From: Calidihabitans tengchongensis
Lineage (GTDB): Bacteria; Sysuimicrobiota; Sysuimicrobiia; Sysuimicrobiales; Kaftiobacteriaceae
Assembly: GCA_031459615.1 (NCBI GenBank)
Contig: JAVKIE010000001.1
Coordinates: forward strand, 124,001 to 188,000
Length of the DNA: 64,000 nucleotides
Direction: 5' to 3'
The notes under the pieces are model-generated. The model was not told the DNA's origin, made no database searches, and saw only the letters and a list, made by a program, of their open reading frames with translations. Shown here one piece after another: positions 25,293 to 32,601 of the stretch (positions are counted from its first letter, which is position 1; each line of letters opens with the position of its first letter). Made by a program: the position numbers and the translations under genes.

Positions 25293-26228
25293 ATGGCCGC
25301 CCGGCTGTCTGTCCTGATCGCCACGAAGGATCGCCCCGACGATCTGGAGGATTGCCTACGATCCATCGCCGCCCAGGACCGGCGGCCGCTGGACGTGGTG
25401 ATCGTCGACCAGGGACGTCAGGGGGTGGCTGAGGTGGCGGCGCGGATCCTGACGCCTGCGGGGATCGTGCTTCGGTATAGTTTCCGTCCGGACCTACCCG
25501 GGCTTACGCACGCACGGAACTACGCGGTCGCCCTGGCCGAGGGGGACATTCTGCTGTTCCTGGACGACGATGTCGTGCTGGAGGAGGGGTACTGCCGTGC
25601 CATCCTGGCGGTTTTCGAGGCGGATGCGGCGGGCCGGATCGGCGGGGCGAGCGGCCTGATCACGAACATGGCCGGTTCCATGTCCCCGCTGCAGCTGCTT
25701 CGCTCCAGGCTCTTCTACCGGGGGCCCTTCAGCATCGAGCGGGATGCCGTCGACTTTCACCTGCGGCCCTCGCCAGGCCCCCGTCCTGCCCTACGTCTCT
25801 ACGGCGGCAACATGGCCTTTCGCCGGGAGATCTTCACTCGCCTGCGATTCGATGAGGAGTATACGGGCTACAGCTTCGGCGAGGATCGCGATTTCAGCGT
25901 GGCGGTGGCCCGCCACTACGAGCTGCGCTGGGTCCCGGATGCCCGTCTTCTCCACAAACGTACGCCGGTCAGTCGGATTGACCGCGAGCGGTTTTGCGAA
26001 CTTCGGGTGCTCAGCTGGCTGCACTTTTACGAGCGATACGTGCCCAAGTCTGCACTCAACCGCTTGGCCTTCCTTTGGCTCAATCTGGGTTTCGCCACCC
26101 TATTGGCGAAGGTGTGGGACTGGCCGACAGCCCGCGGCACGGCACGAGGGCTCGTCAGGGTAATGCGGACCTGGCGTCATCAGCAGAGGGCGATGCAGTC
26201 TCTAGTTGGAGACTGGCGGCCGAGGTGA
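25293..26228 (+). CDS. Family 2 glycosyltransferase
   Basis: This is an inverting GT-A glycosyltransferase of 311 residues. The N-terminus SVLIATKDRPDDLEDCLRSI, the donor-binding LPGLTHARNYAVALAEGDILLF and the metal-binding LDDDVV are clear. YGGNMAFRREIF and the catalytic-base region GEDRDFSVAVARH fit family 2. A short hydrophobic stretch near the C-terminus suggests membrane association. It starts one base after the FkbM stop. Donor and acceptor cannot be told. Confidence 0.92.
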   Translation: MAARLSVLIATKDRPDDLEDCLRSIAAQDRRPLDVVIVDQGRQGVAEVAARILTPAGIVLRYSFRPDLPGLTHARNYAVALAEGDILLFLDDDVVLEEGYCRAILAVFEADAAGRIGGASGLITNMAGSMSPLQLLRSRLFYRGPFSIERDAVDFHLRPSPGPRPALRLYGGNMAFRREIFTRLRFDEEYTGYSFGEDRDFSVAVARHYELRWVPDARLLHKRTPVSRIDRERFCELRVLSWLHFYERYVPKSALNRLAFLWLNLGFATLLAKVWDWPTARGTARGLVRVMRTWRHQQRAMQSLVGDWRPR

Positions 26229-26234
26229 AGACCT

Positions 26235-27461
26235 ATGAGATACCGGGTCATCCACGTCATCGGCACGATGGAGGTCGGAGGAGGGGCCGGGCACCTCCTG
26301 GCACTCGTCCCGGCCCTCCGCCGCGAAGGCTTCGACGTCGAGGTCCTCACAGGAGTGATGGGTCGCACAGGACGGCGGATGCAGGACGCCGGAGTGCCCG
26401 TCACCGTGCTCGGACCGCTGAGCTCGAGCGCGTTACCCAGGCTGGTCCGGCGGTTCCGCCGACAACATCCCGACCTGATCCACCTGCACGGCAGCCGAGC
26501 GGGTTTCCTGGGCTCGGTGGCAGCATGGGTCGCGCGAACCCCGGCCCCGCTCATCTATACCGCTCATGCGTTTTCGTTTAAGCGGGTTTTGCCGGGACCG
26601 CTGCGGTGGGGGGCTACCGTGGCCGAACGGGTAACGGGCCGGCTTGTCGACACGATCATCTGTGTCGCGCTGGCCGACGCCCGGGCGGCTGCCGCTCGGG
26701 GCATCGTTGCTAAGCACGTGGAGGTTATCCCCAACGGAATTGACCTCTTCGCGCTGACCGCCGAGGCCCGGAATGACGTTCAGCATGACGGACACTCCGA
26801 GGCCCTGGTTATCGGTATGATCGCCCGTCTCGTGCCAGACAAAGATCCGCTGACCTTCGTGCGGGCCGCCGCGGGGGTGGCTGTCCGACGGCCGGCCGCG
26901 CGGTTTCTGGTGGTGGGCGATGGCCCACTCCGCCGCGAGGTGGAGGCCGAGTCGAGGAGGTTAGGCTTGTCCGATCGGCTGCGCGTCACCGGCTTCCGGG
27001 ACGACGTTCCGGCACTCCTCGTCGGGATGGATATCATCGTGCTGCCCTCGCGCTGGGAGGGCCTTCCCCTTGCCGTCCTAGAGGCGATGGCCCTCGGCAA
27101 ACCTGTCGTGTGCAGCCGCCTGCCGACCCTTCAGGAAATCCTAGATGACGGGCGGGCGGGGGTCCTGGTGCCGCCCGGCGACCCATGGGCCTTGGCCGAC
27201 GTTCTGGTCGAGCTGGCCGATGATCCCACTCGCCGTGCCGCTCTGGGGCGAGCAGCTCGCGACAGGGTCTTGGAGGCATACACGGTGGATCGGATGGTGG
27301 TGCGGACGCTAGGCGTCTACCGACGCGCACTCGCCCACCGCGGATCGAATGCGGGCAGCGGCGAACATGCCGAGAGGGGTTGGGAGGTCGGTGGGGCCCG
27401 CCTTCTGACTAATCCAGGGGGACGCGCGGGCATACCGTCCGATGGTGGACCGCATGCTTGA
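26235..27461 (+). CDS. Family 4 glycosyltransferase 1
   Basis: This is a GT-B retaining glycosyltransferase of 408 residues. The N-terminal domain starts VIHVIGTMEVGGGAGHLLALV. The C-terminal donor-binding domain shows IGMIARLVPDKDP, LVVGDGPLRREVE and the E-x7-E motif region PSRWEGLPLAVLEAMALGKPVV. The last 20 bases overlap the next gene. It is part of the lower-GC glycan block. Confidence 0.92.
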   Translation: MRYRVIHVIGTMEVGGGAGHLLALVPALRREGFDVEVLTGVMGRTGRRMQDAGVPVTVLGPLSSSALPRLVRRFRRQHPDLIHLHGSRAGFLGSVAAWVARTPAPLIYTAHAFSFKRVLPGPLRWGATVAERVTGRLVDTIICVALADARAAAARGIVAKHVEVIPNGIDLFALTAEARNDVQHDGHSEALVIGMIARLVPDKDPLTFVRAAAGVAVRRPAARFLVVGDGPLRREVEAESRRLGLSDRLRVTGFRDDVPALLVGMDIIVLPSRWEGLPLAVLEAMALGKPVVCSRLPTLQEILDDGRAGVLVPPGDPWALADVLVELADDPTRRAALGRAARDRVLEAYTVDRMVVRTLGVYRRALAHRGSNAGSGEHAERGWEVGGARLLTNPGGRAGIPSDGGPHA

Positions 27462-28863
27462 TGAAGGCCGCCGCCGACAACTGCGGGTGCTGCTGGCGAT
27501 CATGCTCGACGGGAGCACGGTCGCGGCGGCGTTCTCGCTGGCCTACCTGCTGCGGTTCCGCTGGGAGGTCGTCCCGGCCGCTGACTCCCCGCCTCCCGGG
27601 CCGTACTTTGCCCCCCTGGCCCTGGTCGTCCCGGCCTGGATCGCCCTGTTCGCCGCCTACGGGCTGTACCGGGACCGCCCCGGGGGGTTTGCGGACGAGG
27701 CTCTGCGGGTGGCCAGCGCGGTCTCCGTCGGCATGATGGGGGTCCTGGCCGGAACGTTCTTCTATCGGCAGTTCTCCTACTCGCGGTTGTGGGTCCTGTT
27801 CGCCTGGGCGCTCAGCCTCGTGCTGGTGGTGGCCGTCCGGGGGGTACGGCGAGTGGCCCACAGGGCCCTGCGGGCCCGGGGGGTGGACGTCCGCCACGTG
27901 CTCATCGTCGGCACGGGTCCGGAGGCGCGGGCCGTGGCGGCCATCCTGCGGGCGCGTCCGGAGTACGGCCAGCGGCCCGTGGGGTTTGTGGACGGAGGCG
28001 CCGGAGAGATAGACGGCCTTCCGGTGGTGGGCACGCCCGAGTTGGTGCTGGCGGCCGTGCGCCGCGCGGGGGCCCACCGGGTGATCATCGCCCTGCCGGG
28101 GGACGCGCGCCAGACCATCCTGCACGTGGCGGCCGCCTGCCGGGAGGCGGGAGTGCCCTTCGCCATCGTGCCGGACCTGTACACGCTGGCAGCCACCGGG
28201 GCCGAGGTGGAGCTGGTGGACCGCCTGCCCCTGTTGACCCTGCGCGACAACCCGCTGGCCGGGTGGGGCCAGCGGGTCAAGGACGTCCTGGATGTGGTGG
28301 GGGCCGTCGCGGGTTTGCTCTGTGCCCTCCCTCTGTTCGCTGCCATCGCCCTGCTGATCAAGCTGGACAGCCCGGGCCCGGTCTTCTACCGTCACCGGCG
28401 GGTCGGCAAGGGCGGGGTGCCGTTTTTCGCCTGGAAGTTTCGCACCATGGTCGTTGACGCCGAGGAACACCTGGCCCGCGACCCCTCGCTGCGGGAGCGG
28501 TTCCGCCGGGCCTTCAAGCTGCCCGACGATCCCCGGGTGACCCGGGTGGGCCGGTGGCTGCGGCGGACCAGTCTGGACGAACTGCCCCAGCTGCTCAACG
28601 TCCTGCGGGGCGAGATGAGCCTGGTGGGCCCGCGGCCGGTGGTGGAGGAAGAACTGGCCAAGTACGGCCCGTGGGAACGCCGGCTGCTGTGCGTCAAGCC
28701 GGGGCTGACCGGGCTGTGGCAGGTCCTGCGCCACCACGAGCTGGACTACGACCGCCGCGTCAGCCTGGACCTGTACTACATCGACCACTGGTCGGTGGGC
28801 CTGGACCTGAAGATCCTCCTGCGCACGCTCCCCTCGGTGATCGCCGGGCGGGGGGCCTATTGA
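27442..28863 (+). CDS. WbaP-type undecaprenyl-phosphate sugar phosphotransferase
   Basis: This enzyme starts glycan assembly by placing a sugar-1-phosphate on undecaprenyl phosphate at the inner membrane. The 473-residue product has four N-terminal membrane helices. A Rossmann-like CoA-binding region follows (VLIVGTGPEARAVAAIL). The C-terminal bacterial sugar transferase domain carries KDVLDVVGAVAGLL (re-entrant helix), SPGPVFYRHRRVGKGG, FKLPDDPRVTRVGRWLR and VLRGEMSLVGPRP. It is the only initiating transferase in the cluster, so all glycosyltransferases here probably act downstream of it. GC returns to the local high value inside this gene. Confidence 0.94.
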   Translation: MVDRMLDEGRRRQLRVLLAIMLDGSTVAAAFSLAYLLRFRWEVVPAADSPPPGPYFAPLALVVPAWIALFAAYGLYRDRPGGFADEALRVASAVSVGMMGVLAGTFFYRQFSYSRLWVLFAWALSLVLVVAVRGVRRVAHRALRARGVDVRHVLIVGTGPEARAVAAILRARPEYGQRPVGFVDGGAGEIDGLPVVGTPELVLAAVRRAGAHRVIIALPGDARQTILHVAAACREAGVPFAIVPDLYTLAATGAEVELVDRLPLLTLRDNPLAGWGQRVKDVLDVVGAVAGLLCALPLFAAIALLIKLDSPGPVFYRHRRVGKGGVPFFAWKFRTMVVDAEEHLARDPSLRERFRRAFKLPDDPRVTRVGRWLRRTSLDELPQLLNVLRGEMSLVGPRPVVEEELAKYGPWERRLLCVKPGLTGLWQVLRHHELDYDRRVSLDLYYIDHWSVGLDLKILLRTLPSVIAGRGAY

Positions 28864-28983
28864 AACCGGAACATCAGGACACAGCAATACGCGCAGGCAT
28901 CTACACACCCGGGGGCTCGCGATCAGTCCTCGATGCTGCCAGTCGAGTCGGGGGTTCACACGGGTCCTGACGATCGTGACGGA

Positions 28984-30216
28984 ATGACGGATGACGCGCG
29001 ATCCCCCCAATCCCGCAGTCCCGCGGTCGCGCGATCCCGCGATCTGCGCGTTGCCCTCGTCCACGACTGGCTGGTGACCCTGGGCGGGGCGGACCGGGTG
29101 CTGCTGGAACTGCACAACCTGTTTCCCCACGCGCCGGTGTTCACCGCCCTGCACCGGCCCGGGGCCCTGCCGGCGCCCTTCCGCGGTCTCGATGTCCGGC
29201 CCTCCTGGCTGCAGCGGGTGCCGGGCGCCGTCGGGCGCCACCGGCTGGCGGTCCCGCTGCTCCCCCTGGCGTTCCGGTCGGTGGACCTGCGGGGCTACCA
29301 CCTGGTCGTCAGCAGCAGCCACGCCTGCGCCCACGGGGTGCGCGTGCCCCCCGGAGCCGTCCACATCTGCTACTGCCACACCCCCATGCGCTACGCCTGG
29401 GACCTGCAGGACGAGTACGTGCACGCTCTTCCACGTGCAGTCCGCCCCGCCGCGCGGGGGATCCTGGCCGCGCTGCGCGCGTGGGACCGGGCGGCGGCGC
29501 AGCGGGTGGACGTGTTTGTGGCCAACTCCCGCCATGTGGCTGGCCGCATCCGCCGCCACTACGGACGCGACGCCGTCGTGATTTACCCTCCCGTGGACAC
29601 CGACTTCTTCACGCCGGCTGCGGAGACGCCGACGCGCACGCACGGGGCAGCGCAAGAGGGCTTCCCTCCACCCCCGGGTCCCCCGTCCACACGCTCCCCC
29701 GTGCCTGGGACGTACTACCTCGTCGTCTCCCGCCTGGTGCCCTACAAGCGGGTCGACCTGGCGGTGGAAGCGTTCACCCGCCTGCGCCGGCCGCTGGTCG
29801 TCGTCGGGGACGGACCCGAGCGCCGGCGACTGGAGGCGATGGCGGGGCCGGGGGTGCGCTTCGTCGGCGAGGTGGCCGACGAGGTGCTGCGCGAGTACTA
29901 CCGGCACTGCCGAGCCCTGGTGTTTCCCGGGGTGGAGGACTTCGGGCTGGTTCCGGTCGAAGCCCAGGCCTGCGGGCGGCCAGTCATCGCCCTGAGACAG
30001 GGCGGCGCCCTGGAGAGCGTCGTGGACGGGGTGACGGGTCTGCTGTTCTCCGAACCCGATCCCGAGGCTCTGGCGTCGGCCGTCCGGGCGGCCGACGGCA
30101 TGGAATTTGATCCCCGCGCCATCCGAGCGCACGCGGAGCGGTTCTCCCGCCCCCGCTTTCGGGCCGCGATCGTGGACCTGGTGGAGACCATCCTCCGGGA
30201 TCGACTCCCCCTGTAG
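28984..30216 (+). CDS. Family 4 glycosyltransferase 2
   Basis: This is a GT-B glycosyltransferase of about 410 residues. LRVALVHDWLVTLGGADRVLLEL opens the fold, and VHICYCHTPMRYAWDLQDEY is typical of mannosyl/rhamnosyl-type GT4 enzymes. YLVVSRLVPYKRVDLAVEAF and FPGVEDFGLVPVEAQACGRPV bind the donor. The first 17 or so residues, rich in Arg, Ser and Pro, are encoded by the octamer repeat at 28994-29045. ATG 28984 is preferred to ATG 28933, but neither has a good RBS. A Thr/Pro-rich linker (about residues 215-240) is also unusual. Confidence 0.9.
   Translation: MTDDARSPQSRSPAVARSRDLRVALVHDWLVTLGGADRVLLELHNLFPHAPVFTALHRPGALPAPFRGLDVRPSWLQRVPGAVGRHRLAVPLLPLAFRSVDLRGYHLVVSSSHACAHGVRVPPGAVHICYCHTPMRYAWDLQDEYVHALPRAVRPAARGILAALRAWDRAAAQRVDVFVANSRHVAGRIRRHYGRDAVVIYPPVDTDFFTPAAETPTRTHGAAQEGFPPPPGPPSTRSPVPGTYYLVVSRLVPYKRVDLAVEAFTRLRRPLVVVGDGPERRRLEAMAGPGVRFVGEVADEVLREYYRHCRALVFPGVEDFGLVPVEAQACGRPVIALRQGGALESVVDGVTGLLFSEPDPEALASAVRAADGMEFDPRAIRAHAERFSRPRFRAAIVDLVETILRDRLPL
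28994..29045 (+). repeat. Octamer repeat (TCCCGCGA-type) at a protein N-terminus
   Basis: A run of about six octamers on the TCCCGC(G/A)N pattern is inside the reading frame of the glycosyltransferase, just after its start codon. It is the complement of the repeat at 19511-19542. Confidence 0.7.
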
Positions 30217-30302
30217 CCCGGCGGCCGGGCGGCGGCCCTTCTAGCCCTCCGCCTGCGCGGGCATCTTCACAGTGTGTCCAGATGTCCGACGAGGGAGCCT
30301 TC

Positions 30303-31283
30303 ATGTCGTCCGACCCTGAACCGGCTGTGATCCGCAGCACACCTGTGTCGGCCGTCGGCCCGGGAGCCGACGCCCTCATCGCCAACCTGGAGCAGGTGGT
30401 GGTGGGCAAGAGGACCACCCTCGAACTGGTCGTCGCCGCCCTCCTGGCCGGCGGGCATGTCCTGCTGCAGGACGTGCCCGGGGTGGGCAAGACCGTCCTG
30501 GCCCGGGCGCTGGCGCGGTCCATCGGCGGGACGTTCCGCCGCATCCAGGGCACGCCGGACCTGCTGCCCTCGGACATCACCGGCGGGATGGTGTACGACG
30601 CCGGTCGGGGCGCCCTGCGGTTCGTGCCGGGTCCCGTCTTCGCCAATGTGGTGCTGGCCGACGAGCTCAACCGTGCCACTCCGCGCGCCCAGGCCGCCTT
30701 TCTGGAGGCCATGGACGAGGGGCGCGTCAGCGTCGAGGGAGTCGCCCACACACTTCCGCAGCCCTTCTTCCTGATCGCGACCCTCAACCCTCTGGAACAC
30801 CACGGGACGTATCCCCTGCCCGAAGGGGAGCTGGACCGGTTCCTGGTCTCGACGTCGCTGGGCTACCCCGACCTGGACGAGGAGGTGGAGGTCATCGCCC
30901 GCCAGCGGCGGGCGCATCCCCTGGAGGACCTGCACCCGGTGGTGACGCCCGCCGAGGTGCTGGCGTGGCAGCAGCAGGTCCGGGAGGTCCACGTGGAGCG
31001 GTCGGTGATGGCCTACGCCGCTCAGGTGGTGGCGGCCACCCGCAGCCACCCGGAGGTCGCCCTGGGGGCCAGTCCCCGGGCGTCGGTGGGCCTGGTCCGC
31101 CTGGCCCAGGCCCGGGCAGCGCGCGAGGGCCGGCCGTTCGTCCTGCCCGACGACGTCAAGGGCCTGGCGCTGCCGGTCCTGGCGCACCGGATGGCCCTGC
31201 GTTCCCGGGCCGTGTCCCCCGACGAGGTCGTCCGGGAGATCCTGGAGGCGGTGGAGGTGCCGGTCCGGGTGGGGGGTCACTGA
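30303..31283 (+). CDS. MoxR family AAA+ ATPase
   Basis: This is a MoxR-type AAA+ ATPase of 326 residues. Walker A is DVPGVGKTVLARAL, Walker B is VVLADELNRATPRAQAAFLEAMDE, and sensor and arginine-finger regions follow (FLIATLNPLEHHGTYPLPEGELDRF). MoxR proteins act as chaperone-like partners for protein maturation and typically sit beside DUF58 and transglutaminase-like genes, as here. ATG 30303 with GAGGGAG upstream is preferred; ATG 30282 in frame lacks an RBS. Confidence 0.93.
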   Translation: MSSDPEPAVIRSTPVSAVGPGADALIANLEQVVVGKRTTLELVVAALLAGGHVLLQDVPGVGKTVLARALARSIGGTFRRIQGTPDLLPSDITGGMVYDAGRGALRFVPGPVFANVVLADELNRATPRAQAAFLEAMDEGRVSVEGVAHTLPQPFFLIATLNPLEHHGTYPLPEGELDRFLVSTSLGYPDLDEEVEVIARQRRAHPLEDLHPVVTPAEVLAWQQQVREVHVERSVMAYAAQVVAATRSHPEVALGASPRASVGLVRLAQARAAREGRPFVLPDDVKGLALPVLAHRMALRSRAVSPDEVVREILEAVEVPVRVGGH

Positions 31284-31394
31284 CGGAAGCGCAGACAATG
31301 CGCAGGCACGCCGCCGCGGGGGCCGCGGGCGCGCGTGCAACGCCTGAGGACGGAGGCGCAGCGCGCAGGTCACCTCTTTCCTGGAGGAGGCGAC

Positions 31395-31432
31395 GCGTTC
31401 CCTTTCCCTGCGGGAGAGGGCTGGGTGAGGGC
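31395..31432 (+). repeat. REP-like palindrome, single copy 3
   Basis: One unit, TTCCCTTTCCCTGCGGGAGAGGG, then CTGGGTGAGGG, lies directly before the GTG of the DUF58 gene. The terminal GGGTGAGGG is the only ribosome-binding-like sequence for that gene. Confidence 0.8.
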
Positions 31433-31434
31433 CC

Positions 31435-32601
31435 GTGAGGAACACGAGCATCAGGCCGACGGCCGACGGCGTGGCCGTGGGGGTGCTGGCCGTCTTGCTC
31501 CTGCTGGTGGCCATCAACCTGCAGGCCGGGTGGGTGTTCGCCGTCGACGCCCTGCTGTGGGGGGCTGTGGTGGTCGGGTGGGCGGAAGTCTGGACCGCCC
31601 TCCGCGGGGTCCGGGTCTCCCGTACCATGCCGGCCGAGGCGACCGAGGGAGAGCAGGTGTCCGTCCGCCTGGTGCTCGGCGTGCGCCGGGGGCACCGGGT
31701 TGCGCTCACGGTCCGGGACGCCGTTCCCGGACTGACCGCGGGCTCGGTAGCGATTCCCGTGCTGTTCACCCGACCGGTCACCGCCGCCTACCGCGCCACC
31801 GCCCTGCGGCGGGGGGTCCACACGGTGGACCACGTCGAGGTCTTTACGGCCGGCCTGCTGGGGCTGGCGGCGGCCCGGCGCCGGGTGCCGGCCAGGGGGA
31901 CGGTCGTCGTCCTTCCCCGGTACTGGACTCTCCCCCGCCTTCCGTCCTCCGGCCCGGCGGACGCCGACCGGACGTCCGTGCGCCGCGTGATGCGCCACGG
32001 GTTGGACGTCTTTGGTGTGCGCGACTACCGCGACGGCGACAGCCTGCGCCACGTCCACTGGCGCAGCACCGCGCGCCGCGGCCGCCTGGTGGTGCGGGAG
32101 TTCGAGGACGACCTCCAGGAGGCGACGGCGGTCCTGCTGGACACCCGTCCCGGCCTGTACGAGGACGCCCCGGACGCGTTCGAAGACCTGGTCCGCGCCA
32201 CCGCCTCGGTCGCCCACACCGCCACCCGCTCGGGCCGCCCGGTCCTGCTGGTGAGTTCCGCGGACCGGCAGGCGAGCGCGCTGAGCTGGCGGGAGGCGCT
32301 GCGGTGGCTGGCGTCGGTGCACCCGGGAGGCAGCCGCGGCCCCGCAGAGCAGCACGCGCTGCTGCCTCCGGGGACGCGTGCCGTCGTGCTGACCGCTGAC
32401 GCCGACGGGCTGCTGGTGCTGGCTCGCCGTCACCCGGTGGCCGCCGTCGTGGTCAGCGTCCCCACCTACCGGCCGGGCAATCGGGAAGCAGGGGAACCGC
32501 CCGAGGGATCCCTCCTCGCGCTGGAAGCGCTGGGGGTGCCGGTGGCCGTCCTGCGCGGCGGTCACGATGCGGGCGCAGCCCTGGCCCGGTGGGCGCTATG
32601 A
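31435..32601 (+). CDS. DUF58 domain membrane protein
   Basis: This 388-residue protein has two N-terminal membrane segments (about residues 12-50), an immunoglobulin-like stretch and the DUF58 signature. RHGLDVFGVRDYRDGDSLRHVHWRSTARRGRLVVREFE (in two halves around the central GDS) is diagnostic. The C-terminal half has a von Willebrand A-like pattern (AVLLDTRPGLYED). The function of DUF58 is unknown, but it is consistently paired with MoxR and transglutaminase-like proteins. GTG start. It overlaps the next gene by four bases. Confidence 0.92.
   Translation: MRNTSIRPTADGVAVGVLAVLLLLVAINLQAGWVFAVDALLWGAVVVGWAEVWTALRGVRVSRTMPAEATEGEQVSVRLVLGVRRGHRVALTVRDAVPGLTAGSVAIPVLFTRPVTAAYRATALRRGVHTVDHVEVFTAGLLGLAAARRRVPARGTVVVLPRYWTLPRLPSSGPADADRTSVRRVMRHGLDVFGVRDYRDGDSLRHVHWRSTARRGRLVVREFEDDLQEATAVLLDTRPGLYEDAPDAFEDLVRATASVAHTATRSGRPVLLVSSADRQASALSWREALRWLASVHPGGSRGPAEQHALLPPGTRAVVLTADADGLLVLARRHPVAAVVVSVPTYRPGNREAGEPPEGSLLALEALGVPVAVLRGGHDAGAALARWAL

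Noticed and set aside
22114..27461. The lower-GC glycan block as a genomic island with defined ends
   Set aside because: Composition shifts gradually, no attachment sites, tRNA or integrase were found, and genes overlap their high-GC neighbours.
27409..30132. A 907-codon open frame on the minus strand opposite the sugar transferase and glycosyltransferase
   Set aside because: It mirrors two real genes, lacks recognisable motifs and has shadow-frame composition.
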